The notes: generated by a model not told the origin, from the sequence alone. Shown: positions 11,928-24,433, counted from the first letter of the stretch. The stretch is 64,000 bases of DNA from Luzula sylvatica (GCA_946800325.1 OX326961.1:50432293-50496292); one strand, 5' to 3'. Numbers and translations are program-made.

Positions 11928-14165
11928 TTACAATAGTGCCTTTCGTTCACCTAAAATTTTGAAATCTTCAATTATCTCCTCCGAAGTGAAAGTATTGGCA
12001 ATATCTTTCTCAATGTACACAACCAAACTATCCGCAAGAAATTCATCTTCCATTCTATTACGAAGTCTTGTCTTTACTATTTTCATTGCCGAAAATGAAC
12101 GTTCTACATATGCCGTTGACACGGGAAGTGTGAGGAGTAAACGGATTAATTTATCTACTAAAATAAAATTGCTCTGTTTTTTGGTCTCCGCTAGAGTTTG
12201 ACACAATTTTGAGATAGTTGCTAATTTGTGAAACTTTTCATTTTTTGGAATATCGATAATGAAAAGAAGCAATTCAAAGCTCAACAAAATTATGTCTTGC
12301 TTAGTGAAATCGGCATGATAATACTTCCCAACCATAGCACAAATTGCATCGATATTAAAATCAACATAACGATTTTTTGGAATTAAAGCATTACTAAGAG
12401 TTAACAACTCCATTGCAACATCATTAAATTTATTATTTATTTCTTGAAGTTGTGTATCGAGAGTCACAAAGAATACCTCAACTATAAAATAATGCGCCAT
12501 GGTGTAATGATTTGGTTGGTGACGTGCACGTCCTCCACGTAAAATATAAGTCGCGCTTAAATCGGGAACAATAATTTCATAGTCTTCACAAAACGTTATT
12601 ACATCGGCAATAATTTTTTTCCCAACCATTTTCTCTAAGGTCTTGTAGAGCAGTTTTGGTGGTTGAAACCAATTGTGTTGCGTTTACAATATCTATTACT
12701 TCCTTTTGCAAAGATTGGCAAAGCGTATTTGGTAAACCCATTATCTCTCGCATCATTAGCAAGACGAAAACGAATTCAAATGATACCAAATAATGATATG
12801 ACGTATCCGCATCTCCTCGGAGAGATGCCGATGAATCCCTATCAATAGTGGCATCTTGGAGAACGGAACTAGTCGCAACGAACATATTAATTAAACTAGA
12901 TACGGAATTGTAATGTGAACTCCAACGAGTATCACCATCCCTTTTTAATGTTCCGACTTGATTTACTCCTTTACCCGTCTCAAGCTCGCCATTTTCTAAT
13001 AAATTAGCCAACTCTAACTTTTTCGCATTTTGCAACTCATCATGACGTTTAGAAGAACCAACTACCGTATTTATAATAAAAGAAAGCTTCTCAAAAAATT
13101 GGTGAACCGGAATTATATCTCTCGAGGCGGCAACTAACGCTAGTTGTAATCGATGAGCGAAACAATGCACATAATAAGCACGTGGGCAATCTTTAAGAAA
13201 AAGAGCTTGTAAACCATTCCATTTTCCTCTCATGTTACTGGCACCATCATATCCTTGTCCTCTAATTCTGCCAATATCAAGTCCATGGTGAGATAAAACA
13301 TCACAAATTGCTTCTTTAAGAGTAATCGATTTAGTATTTTTGACATGAATTAAATCAAAAAATCGCTCCCTCACAAAACCATCATTGTCAACGTATCTCA
13401 ATACTAAAGCCATTTGTTCTCTCTTTGATATGTCACATGATTCATCTACTATGATACACAAATTAGAATCACCAATTTTTTTTCGAATATAACAACGCAC
13501 TTTACTTGCAAAAATACTTAATATTTCTTTTTGAATATGGTGTGATGTGTACTTGGAATTATATGGAGCATTCTCCAAAACAACTTTAGCAACTTCATCA
13601 TTAAATTTAGCTAAAAGTTTTACCATCTCGAGAAAATTACCGCGATTTCCAGAATCCGGCGTTTCATCATGACCTCTAAAGGCACAAGCTTGAAATACAA
13701 GCCATTTAACCGACGCGATAGAGACTTTTAACCGCAAACGATTCTTTTCTCGCAATTCGTTACTTTGCAAATTAATTAGGTTCTGAATATGCCCGGGTTG
13801 ATTTAATAAAGTCTCGCAAGCTTGTACCGCTTTATTATGAGGAGAACAATGATCAATTCCGATGTGCTTTAAAAAAGCACAATTTATACCATCATTAACT
13901 TTTTTCCTGTTTTGAAAACCCGATACAATAAAAGCATCAACTCCGGGTCGTCCACTAGGCTTAGCGAAAAGACAACAAGGTAAACAATATGCGGCATTTT
14001 TTTTGTAGGGCGTTCATCAGGTTTGGGATTAAATGTTATGGATGAAGAGGTTATTGGAGGTGTTGAACTTGATGGCATCGAACTCGGTGCTACATTATCA
14101 TGTCCTGCATTATTCAATTCTTTCTTAAAGAAATAATCGATAGTCTTGATGCTTCTTTTAGCCAT
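11928..14165 (-). pseudogene. hAT transposase, zinc-finger MYM1/TTF-like type, two apparent frameshifts (copy 1)
   Basis: Three minus-strand segments form one gene. 14165-13884 is the N-terminus (MAKRSIKTIDYFFKK, Ser/Pro-rich). About 14005-12586 has the end of a TTF-type zinc finger (AAYCLPCCLFAKPSGRPG), then a DUF4371-like core with VDESCDISKREQ, GQGYDGASNM, YYVHCFAHRLQLAL and GDTRWSSHYNS. 12629-11928 has the C-terminal hAT dimerisation region (LTLPVSTAYVERSFSAMK). Acidic residues in VDES, GYDGAS and VERSFS fit the hAT catalytic triad. The frame changes at an A8 run (about 13998-14005) and an A7 run (about 12616-12622). Part of the N-terminal zinc finger seems deleted compared with the family. 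No introns are needed. Confidence 0.85.
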
Positions 14166-14339
14166 ATTTAATAATCACTAGCCAATAAATATTTTAACCT
14201 GTAAAAATAAATACTAAATTAGAATGATGTAAAAAAATGAGACTAAAATAACTTCTAAAATAACTATGTTCAAGTCAAACATTTAATCAAACACTTGTCA
14301 TGCATAAAGAGTAACTGTCAATATAATAGTAGTTTATAA

Positions 14340-15400
14340 TGTTGGGAATTCACCCATCCCCGGGCCTGCGCAGCGGATATGAAGGCCCGGTCCGGTTCCC
14401 TAAATCCAAGATCACGCCATGACTTCGAGGGTACGATGCAAAGTAGGATAGACGATTACCAGCGTGAAATTGATCACGCACGACGGGTTGATCGCTCGCA
14501 TCCTTCTTTTCCTTCGGTGTCACGTTGGTGACTAGCCCGTACGTCCCATACCGCACGTCTCCCACCGTCTTGACACGCCTCGGATTGTCTTCGTGCGTTC
14601 CATGCCCGCATGCTTCCACAGCCCGTTACTCGATTCGCTCGTTTCCATCTCCGGCAGATTTCGTTCCTCCGAATCGATCACAACCGAAAGAGCCCCAGAT
14701 GTTGCTCCTCTACTTGTATCCACCTTGACTCGTAAGACGTCGGTCGCGGGTGCAACTGTCTAGACGATGCACTGGCGAACTTGCTCGATTGATTGATTCT
14801 CTATACCGGAAAACACCTTTTCACGGTTTCTCTCTCTTTACACCCTTTCACTCTCTAGAAAGTTGTCTCACAATTCTCTGGAATATTCTGAATTAATTAA
14901 CTGAATGAACCACAAGATCAGAGAGAAAAATCCTATTTATATTATATAGGATTAGGATTGGCCAAAAGACATGTATATCCAATATACACTCTTTCACACA
15001 GAAAGTTGCATGTATCTGCCCAGTATTCTGTCCATACGAAATTGGTAAATTCCTCTGACAGAAAATCACCCAACACTAAAGTTGTAGATAATCTTATTAT
15101 ATACACGACCCAATTTGGCCTGGCCCAATTGGAGTTCTTATGTAAAAGTTATGACTGTTTTACTAACTGTATGTCATACTGTTGCAGCCTTTCGGTATTT
15201 CATAGAAACGACACTGATACTTCGTTCGTATGAAATATATTTCTATATGAAGGTTGTAGATAATCTTATTATCTATCTAACCCAATTTGAACCATTCAAA
15301 TTGGATTTTCCTACTGAAAGATATGACCACAAATGTACGCTTACATTCGTTTATCCTTGTGTACACTTTTACGGTTGATCCTGAAACTGTATTTCCTTCA
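14340..15400. mobile_element. Solo LTR nested in the hAT element (unit 1)
   Basis: It begins TGTTGGGAATTC and ends GTATTTCCTTCA. TATAA occurs on both sides (14335-14339 and 15401-15405), a 5-bp target-site duplication, so this is a solo LTR of 1061 bp. It is GC-rich in its first 430 bp and AT-rich after that, with TTATATTATATAGG as a possible TATA region. A related but diverged LTR end lies at about 31320-31778, ending TTTCCATCA. Confidence 0.8.
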
Positions 15401-15849
15401 TATAAAACATGACAATTTCAAATAATAAACAAAAAAATGAGAAAGACCATTACCAATGCAAAGCATGTTAAACTATCTCTTAGTTCAATTGGGATTTGGA
15501 AAGACATGAGCAGGATTTAGGAGTAGGACCACTACTCATCAGATTTTGTTTTGGGGGGAAATCTCCTTGCCGTGAAAAGAAAGAAGAAAAAAGACAAATT
15601 GTTATTATATTTATTCTAGTACGGGCTTGGGCTTTTAGCATTTTTTACAAAATATAATTATTCAAAGTAATGTAATGTATGGACCATAGGTCCATATATA
15701 TTCATAAATATTAGAAACATACAAATATACAATTACTAATTTTAATATGTCACATGAAAAGTATTTTTTTAGAAAATATACTTATACACAATTAATTAAT
15801 TATTGTTTCAAAATCTAGGGGGGGGTACAAGAATTTTCGAAAATAATTT

Positions 15850-15877
<28 letters not shown>
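15850..15877. repeat. 28-nt G run in the hAT right subterminal region
   Basis: Poly(G) of 28 nt; the unit 2 counterpart (23477-23501) has 25. A further G run (23580-23599) follows only in unit 2. Confidence 0.85.
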
Positions 15878-15882
<5 letters not shown>

Positions 15883-17572
15883 AATATATGATTTTCAATT
15901 TTGTCCTAAAATACAACAATATGAATATATATATATACTACTACTACTTCAAAACATAAGGCAAATACTTTTTTTGTCATTTTGAATTTATATATATAAA
16001 CAAAACCACAATATACTTTTTTTGGGTCCTTTTTTGTCTTTTTTCGTCAAGGATATCCAGAATAATAATACTAACATAATTTTGAATTTATATATGTAAC
16101 TATCATGTGTTTCATTGAAATCCAAGGATTAATCAATTGTTTCCCCCAAAGAAAAACTATATCCAACACTAGTAAGGGATAAAGAGAGCACAATTCATAA
16201 TTGATGTGATTAGGATTGAATAGTCTAAATTGAATACTTAGCATGTAAACTGCATCTTCTATTATTTAAGAAACTTATGTACAACCAATTCATAATTCAT
16301 AATTCATAATTTTATTCAATTTCGATATGCATGCAGAAACACTATTGTACACGGTTGTTACAGTCAGTTCAATATCTATTAGGACGAGCGAAAAAAGATA
16401 AAAGTGATCGAAACAATATGGATGACGATGTAAAAACAAATCAGTAGTTCATTCACCTACAAATGCATTTTTCCAACCAATTAAATCTGCACATCGATTA
16501 AAATCAAAATACTCATACAAATACACGTTTCAATTCATCAACAATCAATCATAAGCAATGAATCAAAATAATTCATATTCCATAATTATACAATTTCGTG
16601 GAAGTAAAACAAACTATTTCATCTAGAGAGAGGAGGGGGGTCGATTGGAGTATGCCACCAAGCAATACGAGAGGAAGATATTTTGTTAAACTGAGGAGAT
16701 ACTTTAAGCAAACAATACAAGGACCATAGATATGATTTGAAACCTTCTCTGAAATTCGTTCTTCCATGGAGGAGATATATTTCCAAAAGAGATGAAAGGT
16801 TTCCTGAATTTGTTAAACGGAGAGTTAACATATGGTATTAGCATGGACATCCAAATTTGATCCCGCAATGTAATCACGATTAGATCTAACGGTAGAGACA
16901 CTATTTAGAGAGCTCCTCTGCCCAAAGGGCTTTGGGCCAGCCACCCTCCCTTCGACAAAACTCAAAACATGATCATATATATGTATTTTGGTTCCAATTG
17001 CTCTTTTGATCCTCCTCTAATATCTCATTAGTCATTTTTCTGATTATTGATCTTGGCATAATTATATTAATTCACTATAAAAAATCTGACTACGAATATA
17101 AATGTATCGTGTATATTAGTATATATAGGAATGAATAAATGAACTCTCAAACAATAAAATCTAACAAACTTGTTATTCATCATTTATGCATGCATGATAA
17201 TTTAGAAGGTCATGCGTGATTAATGGTCTTTTTATTCGTATCATGCTATATGAGTGACCCTTGTTTTGAAAATATTCAAACTAAAAACAATAAAAAGTAG
17301 AAAAATAAAATTAAGTCAAGTACTGCGAGATCATAACTGCGAGATCATAAAATTAGTTATTATATTATAGAAAAAAATAGCTTATGTATGAAGAATGAAG
17401 TTTATAATTATAAATATAACATATTTTCACCTTTTTTGTTCGTGAAAACTAAATATAGGTGGCAAAAATTAATTAGCTAAATTGTGGATAATTATCAGAA
17501 TTAAAAATAAAAACTTAATGAAATAAACGAAGAACTAGGAAAGGGGTTAAATTATCGAATTACCAAACAATG

Positions 17573-18321
17573 TTAATCTTCGTCTTTTACCGAGAAATTT
17601 TTAGGTAAAGAGAATTCTTCCTCCTTTTTAAGTATCTCCTTATCTTCTTCATCTAGTTTCTGAAATTACAATTATACAACATTACAAGGACTAAATTGAA
17701 AATATGAAACAATTATACAAGAATAGTTTTTGTGAATTACAAAAATTTAGGGAGTTTTTTGAGTAATTACCAGCATGTCTAAGTTAAAGAAGCGATTCAG
17801 AAGTTGTAACACCTCGTCAGATGAAAAACTCCTCCCAAAACTACACAAAAATCAAATTTTAAGTACAAAATTTAAATTTTAACTTTTGGTAAAAAAAGTT
17901 AAAACATGAATTATATATACTTATAAAAATGTAGTATAATACCATTTCTGCATGTACTCGGTCAAACCATACAGAACAAAGTGCCTGTGTATACCTGCTT
18001 AATAAATTCAATTTTTCAAAATCATCCTTACACAAAAATAATAGAGCAAATTGACATTTTTCTAGGGCTAATTTGAAATTTGACCTTGTAATTTCGCAGG
18101 ATGATATTTTTCTAGGGCTTGTAGAAGCCTTAGTTCTAGATCCACTTGTGATTGCTCCTAAAAATAAAATAACAAAAAAGAGTGAAATAAAATGAAAGTA
18201 AATTATATACAAATTGAGGGTTAATTTGTAAAAGAACCTTAGGAAGAGAGGAAGCAGATGAACGAGGGGCCTGAGATGGAGAATGAACCGATACGCCATC
18301 TTGCTCTTCTTCCTTCACCAT
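17573..18321 (-). CDS. EAF7: Eaf7/MRGBP-like NuA4 complex subunit, five exons (copy 2)
   Basis: Exons on the minus strand: 18238-18321, 18085-18157, 17943-17994, 17771-17840, 17573-17659. The predicted 121-residue protein is identical to copy 1, from MVKEEEQDG to VKDED, and all GT...AG sites are kept. It lies in unit 2 of the tandem duplication, so its intergenic flanks are the same as those of copy 1; the 14-bp tandem duplication near 17330 lies 240 bp beyond its stop. Leader exon and 5'-UTR intron are present as in copy 1 (acceptor near 18344). If the assembly is right, both copies should be expressed alike. If the duplication is an assembly artefact, this is the same gene counted twice. 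Confidence 0.85.
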
Positions 18322-19111
18322 TATTCTTATTTACAATTCAATCCCTGAAAAAATTCAAGAGAAAAAAATAACAATCATTAGATCCTGAAATTTCATGTAC
18401 GGAGCCCAATCGGAAATTAATGCCTAAATGCAGAACAAAGTAAAAAAAAATAGAAATTGATGAATACTTTGCGATTATTTTCTGCGATTTGTATGAATTC
18501 CGTACCGATACTGGCATTAATATTTGTAATTTGTGAGAAATCCTACGAGAATTAGACGTATGTGTGTGGTTGATGAAATTGAGCTAAAATATGCAGAAAA
18601 TTATTCATAAAAAATTAAAAATAAATGCTAATAATAACCAAATAAATTGCTAAATCCAACCTTAAGTAATAGTTCCGCGTAACTGAAAGCGAGAATTAGA
18701 TTGTGACTTTTTTAACGATTAGCGATTGAAGTGAGGGGGCAGTAACTAAAAGCGAGAGCAATTCTAGGTGGAAGAGAGGGCAACAACGAACGATGAGAAA
18801 GACACGTGTTAGGCCTGGCCATGGGCCGTGAATTTTCATAAAAGAAAAAGAAAAAGTAAATATAAGTTTGGGTTTTTTGGGCCATAAATTTGTTTCAAGG
18901 ATCAGAATATATTTAGTGCTAGAATTTAAGGGGCCCCAGTACAGGCTTATGTAATGCGAATAGGTTTTAACTTTTAAGGAGTGTAAGTATACTATAAATT
19001 AAACTAAGTATAGGAATAGATTATGTGAAAGAAAATAGAAAATAGATTGTAAAAAATTAAGTGTTAAATAAAAAAGAAAATCATTAGAAAAGAGTATATA
19101 AATCCTCCCCA

Positions 19112-19315
19112 ATTTAAGAGGCCAAGAATGTCGATGGACTCCTCTCGCAATCAAAATCTTCATTTGGCTTGCCCTCAATAATCAAATTTTAACATCGGAT
19201 AATCTCGCTAAGAGAGGGTGGCCGTACGACCCTATTTGTCCACTTTGCTCGGTCCAAGACGAATCGGTCAAGCATCTACTCTTAGGATGCCGTTTCTCGG
19301 TAGAAGTATGGCAAG
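19112..19315 (+). pseudogene. LINE zf-RVT fragment, left half (unit 2)
   Basis: Same fragment as at 11490-11693 (IKIFIWLAL, CPLCSVQDESVKHLLLGC), interrupted at 19315 by the hAT element. This copy is directly continued after the hAT at 23657, with one ATGGCAAG on each side. Confidence 0.8.
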
Positions 19316-19346
19316 CAGTGGCGGATCTTGCCTAAAATCAATGTGT

Positions 19347-19391
<45 letters not shown>

Positions 19392-19552
19392 ACTGAAACA
19401 AACAAAAAACATAATTTCATAAAATGTAATATTTTTTCTTCACATATAACCATATAATTGTAATATCATACAAAATATTTTTGTGAATACATTATTTTCA
19501 AAAACAACAAAATACAAAAATATTACAATGAAAATTTTATACTATTATTCTA

Positions 19553-21790
19553 TTACAATAGTGCCTTTCGTTCACCTAAAATTTTGAAATCTTCAATTAT
19601 CTCCTCCGAAGTGAAAGTATTGGCAATATCTTTCTCAATGTACACAACCAAACTATCCGCAAGAAATTCATCTTCCATTCTATTACGAAGTCTTGTCTTT
19701 ACTATTTTCATTGCCGAAAATGAACGTTCTACATATGCCGTTGACACGGGAAGTGTGAGGAGTAAACGGATTAATTTATCTACTAAAATAAAATTGCTCT
19801 GTTTTTTGGTCTCCGCTAGAGTTTGACACAATTTTGAGATAGTTGCTAATTTGTGAAACTTTTCATTTTTTGGAATATCGATAATGAAAAGAAGCAATTC
19901 AAAGCTCAACAAAATTATGTCTTGCTTAGTGAAATCGGCATGATAATACTTCCCAACCATAGCACAAATTGCATCGATATTAAAATCAACATAACGATTT
20001 TTTGGAATTAAAGCATTACTAAGAGTTAACAACTCCATTGCAACATCATTAAATTTATTATTTATTTCTTGAAGTTGTGTATCGAGAGTCACAAAGAATA
20101 CCTCAACTATAAAATAATGCGCCATGGTGTAATGATTTGGTTGGTGACGTGCACGTCCTCCACGTAAAATATAAGTCGCGCTTAAATCGGGAACAATAAT
20201 TTCATAGTCTTCACAAAACGTTATTACATCGGCAATAATTTTTTTCCCAACCATTTTCTCTAAGGTCTTGTAGAGCAGTTTTGGTGGTTGAAACCAATTG
20301 TGTTGCGTTTACAATATCTATTACTTCCTTTTGCAAAGATTGGCAAAGCGTATTTGGTAAACCCATTATCTCTCGCATCATTAGCAAGACGAAAACGAAT
20401 TCAAATGATACCAAATAATGATATGACGTATCCGCATCTCCTCGGAGAGATGCCGATGAATCCCTATCAATAGTGGCATCTTGGAGAACGGAACTAGTCG
20501 CAACGAACATATTAATTAAACTAGATACGGAATTGTAATGTGAACTCCAACGAGTATCACCATCCCTTTTTAATGTTCCGACTTGATTTACTCCTTTACC
20601 CGTCTCAAGCTCGCCATTTTCTAATAAATTAGCCAACTCTAACTTTTTCGCATTTTGCAACTCATCATGACGTTTAGAAGAACCAACTACCGTATTTATA
20701 ATAAAAGAAAGCTTCTCAAAAAATTGGTGAACCGGAATTATATCTCTCGAGGCGGCAACTAACGCTAGTTGTAATCGATGAGCGAAACAATGCACATAAT
20801 AAGCACGTGGGCAATCTTTAAGAAAAAGAGCTTGTAAACCATTCCATTTTCCTCTCATGTTACTGGCACCATCATATCCTTGTCCTCTAATTCTGCCAAT
20901 ATCAAGTCCATGGTGAGATAAAACATCACAAATTGCTTCTTTAAGAGTAATCGATTTAGTATTTTTGACATGAATTAAATCAAAAAATCGCTCCCTCACA
21001 AAACCATCATTGTCAACGTATCTCAATACTAAAGCCATTTGTTCTCTCTTTGATATGTCACATGATTCATCTACTATGATACACAAATTAGAATCACCAA
21101 TTTTTTTTCGAATATAACAACGCACTTTACTTGCAAAAATACTTAATATTTCTTTTTGAATATGGTGTGATGTGTACTTGGAATTATATGGAGCATTCTC
21201 CAAAACAACTTTAGCAACTTCATCATTAAATTTAGCTAAAAGTTTTACCATCTCGAGAAAATTACCGCGATTTCCAGAATCCGGCGTTTCATCATGACCT
21301 CTAAAGGCACAAGCTTGAAATACAAGCCATTTAACCGACGCGATAGAGACTTTTAACCGCAAACGATTCTTTTCTCGCAATTCGTTACTTTGCAAATTAA
21401 TTAGGTTCTGAATATGCCCGGGTTGATTTAATAAAGTCTCGCAAGCTTGTACCGCTTTATTATGAGGAGAACAATGATCAATTCCGATGTGCTTTAAAAA
21501 AGCACAATTTATACCATCATTAACTTTTTTCCTGTTTTGAAAACCCGATACAATAAAAGCATCAACTCCGGGTCGTCCACTAGGCTTAGCGAAAAGACAA
21601 CAAGGTAAACAATATGCGGCATTTTTTTTGTAGGGCGTTCATCAGGTTTGGGATTAAATGTTATGGATGAAGAGGTTATTGGAGGTGTTGAACTTGATGG
21701 CATCGAACTCGGTGCTACATTATCATGTCCTGCATTATTCAATTCTTTCTTAAAGAAATAATCGATAGTCTTGATGCTTCTTTTAGCCAT
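19553..21790 (-). pseudogene. hAT transposase with two homopolymer frameshifts (copy 2)
   Basis: Same gene as at 11928-14165, shifted by 7625. Segments are 21790-21509, about 21630-20211 and 20254-19553. The catalytic and dimerisation motifs (VDESCD, GYDGASNM, CFAHRLQLAL, VERSFSAMK) are all present. The frame breaks at the same A8 and A7 runs as in copy 1, so the breaks either predate the duplication or are the same sequencing error in both. Within the complete hAT element this copy is flanked by both termini. Apart from these two runs and a shortened N-terminal zinc finger, no stops interrupt the core. Confidence 0.85.
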
Positions 21791-21964
21791 ATTTAATAAT
21801 CACTAGCCAATAAATATTTTAACCTGTAAAAATAAATACTAAATTAGAATGATGTAAAAAAATGAGACTAAAATAACTTCTAAAATAACTATGTTCAAGT
21901 CAAACATTTAATCAAACACTTGTCATGCATAAAGAGTAACTGTCAATATAATAGTAGTTTATAA

Positions 21965-23025
21965 TGTTGGGAATTCACCCATCCCCGGGCCTGCGCAGCG
22001 GATATGAAGGCCCGGTCCGGTTCCCTAAATCCAAGATCACGCCATGACTTCGAGGGTACGATGCAAAGTAGGATAGACGATTACCAGCGTGAAATTGATC
22101 ACGCACGACGGGTTGATCGCTCGCATCCTTCTTTTCCTTCGGTGTCACGTTGGTGACTAGCCCGTACGTCCCATACCGCACGTCTCCCACCGTCTTGACA
22201 CGCCTCGGATTGTCTTCGTGCGTTCCATGCCCGCATGCTTCCACAGCCCGTTACTCGATTCGCTCGTTTCCATCTCCGGCAGATTTCGTTCCTCCGAATC
22301 GATCACAACCGAAAGAGCCCCAGATGTTGCTCCTCTACTTGTATCCACCTTGACTCGTAAGACGTCGGTCGCGGGTGCAACTGTCTAGACGATGCACTGG
22401 CGAACTTGCTCGATTGATTGATTCTCTATACCGGAAAACACCTTTTCACGGTTTCTCTCTCTTTACACCCTTTCACTCTCTAGAAAGTTGTCTCACAATT
22501 CTCTGGAATATTCTGAATTAATTAACTGAATGAACCACAAGATCAGAGAGAAAAATCCTATTTATATTATATAGGATTAGGATTGGCCAAAAGACATGTA
22601 TATCCAATATACACTCTTTCACACAGAAAGTTGCATGTATCTGCCCAGTATTCTGTCCATACGAAATTGGTAAATTCCTCTGACAGAAAATCACCCAACA
22701 CTAAAGTTGTAGATAATCTTATTATATACACGACCCAATTTGGCCTGGCCCAATTGGAGTTCTTATGTAAAAGTTATGACTGTTTTACTAACTGTATGTC
22801 ATACTGTTGCAGCCTTTCGGTATTTCATAGAAACGACACTGATACTTCGTTCGTATGAAATATATTTCTATATGAAGGTTGTAGATAATCTTATTATCTA
22901 TCTAACCCAATTTGAACCATTCAAATTGGATTTTCCTACTGAAAGATATGACCACAAATGTACGCTTACATTCGTTTATCCTTGTGTACACTTTTACGGT
23001 TGATCCTGAAACTGTATTTCCTTCA
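21965..23025. mobile_element. Solo LTR nested in the hAT element (unit 2)
   Basis: Copy of 14340-15400 with the same TGTTGGG...CCTTCA ends and the TATAA target-site duplication. It lies upstream of the transposase start (21790), that is, in the hAT 5' region, and may disturb its promoter. Confidence 0.8.
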
Positions 23026-23656
23026 TATAAAACATGACAATTTCAAATAATAAACAAAAAAATGAGAAAGACCATTACCAATGCAAAGCATGTTAAACTA
23101 TCTCTTAGTTCAATTGGGATTTGGAAAGACATGAGCAGGATTTAGGAGTAGGACCACTACTCATCAGATTTTGTTTTGGGGGGAAATCTCCTTGCCGTGA
23201 AAAGAAAGAAGAAAAAAGACAAATTGTTATTATATTTATTCTAGTACGGGCTTGGGCTTTTAGCATTTTTTACAAAATATAATTATTCAAAGTAATGTAA
23301 TGTATGGACCATAGGTCCATATATATTCATAAATATTAGAAACATACAAATATACAATTACTAATTTTAATATGTCACATGAAAAGTATTTTTTTAGAAA
23401 ATATACTTATACACAATTAATTAATTATTGTTTCAAAATCTAGGGGGGGGGGTACAAGAATTTTCGAAAATAATTTGGGGGGGGGGGGGGGGGGGGGGGG
23501 GCAGTGAATATATGATTTTCAATTTTGTCCTAAAATACAACAATATGAATATATATATATACTACTACTACTTCAAAATGGGGGGGGGGGGGGGGGGGGA
23601 GGGGGGCGGGCGGCTGCCCCCTCTAGTCCCTTATTAGATCCGCCACTGATGGCAAG

Positions 23657-24040
23657 GGGTCGAGCCGAGACTAACTTTCACAGCGAACTCTGTCCTTGAC
23701 CTCTGGTGCAATTTCCGGAATACCAAGACACCATAGAACACCTCGAAGTGGGACCAACAATGGGTGGCCACCATATGGACTCTTTGGATCGAGAGAAACA
23801 CACGCATCTCCCGACGCAAGGGAAGAATGCCCCAGCTCATTATCTCGGCTATTCAAAATCTGACCCAGCAATGGATAAACCTCGGCCAAGGATCCTTGTA
23901 CCATTAGCGTCACTCGATGAGGAAAATTCAGGGGTGAGAGTTTACGCTAGAAGGAATGCAATTTGCAAGCATCTTGTAATGATTGTTTGAAGTTCGATGA
24001 AAAAACCGATTGGATCGAGCCGATCTTTCAAAAAAAAAAA
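23657..24040 (+). pseudogene. LINE 3' end with poly(A), right half
   Basis: Continues the LINE fragment cut by the hAT. The sequence corresponds to DPRLTF, then the LINE tail motif WIERNKRIF (cleaner in the copy at 49305 onward), then a 3' UTR ending GATCTTTC plus about ten A. Frame changes are present. Equivalent tails end at about 49578 and 61240. Confidence 0.7.
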
Positions 24041-24433
24041 TCGTCTTCTTTTCGTCAAGGATAATCTAGAGCATAAGACAAATGTTTTTTCCTATATCCT
24101 ATTGTATTGTTTCCTTTAATACTACTTATATCGTATTTGTCCCTTCTAAATATCAATTTTATCAAATTTGTTCATTATTGCCTTTCTCTGTTAAAGATAA
24201 CAGAAAATGGTGCTACCCTGCATCCTCTTTCCCCCACGTTACCTTGCCACATTATCGATCTTCGTCTCTATCGAACAAATAACCCTCTCTCCATCTCTCT
24301 CGATCTCCCTCTATCTCGGTCTTTTTCCTTCACTCCCATACATACTCTCAATTTCAAAGATTGGCGATTAAAGAGAACGAAGCATCACAACAGAGGCGAT
24401 ATTCACTCCCATACATGTACTAAATACTAATAC

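Larger units (their letters stand above)
8342..15954. repeat. Tandem duplication, unit 1 (about 7.6 kb)
   Basis: This segment is repeated immediately to its right (15955-23578). The offset is 7608 at the left, 7622 after a 14-bp insertion in unit 2 near 17330, and 7625 after a longer G run. The joint at about 15950-15954 fuses hAT sequence (ACTACTACTTCAAAA) to the left-end sequence (CATAAGGCAAATAC). Both original ends carry CAAAA, so the joint has 5-nt microhomology. I saw essentially no substitutions between units; differences are in homopolymers plus the 14 bp. Confidence 0.9.
11694..15954 (-). mobile_element. hAT transposon, unit 1 copy, right end lost at the duplication joint
   Basis: The left terminus CAGTGGCGGATCT starts at 11694, preceded by ATGGCAAG. 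The right terminus is missing because the tandem-duplication joint lies inside the element; about 70 bp present in unit 2 are absent here. The transposase gene runs on the minus strand and a solo LTR sits near its 5' side. With only one terminus this copy should not be mobilised. Confidence 0.9.
15955..23578. repeat. Tandem duplication, unit 2 (about 7.6 kb)
   Basis: Repeat of 8347-15954. The only differences noticed are an extra 14-bp ACTGCGAGATCATA at about 17330 and altered lengths of G runs. The 14 bp occur once in the related blocks at 46553 and 58753, so unit 1 keeps the older state at that site. Confidence 0.9.
19316..23648 (-). mobile_element. hAT transposon, complete copy with TIRs and 8-bp TSD (4333 bp)
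   Basis: The termini are CAGTGGCGGATCT at 19316 and AGATCCGCCACTG ending at 23648, inverted and matching for at least 12 bp. The 8-bp direct repeat ATGGCAAG lies at 19308-19315 and 23649-23656. The uninterrupted site occurs at 60869-60876 and 48543-48550. Without the nested solo LTR the element is about 3.3 kb. It carries its transposase on the minus strand and unusual poly(G) tracts just inside both ends. Confidence 0.95.

Noticed and set aside
14350..14728. Overlapping frames on both strands in the GC-rich segment, looking like a gene island
   Set aside because: The segment is the first part of a solo LTR with TATAA duplication; frames are short, on both strands, and without motifs.
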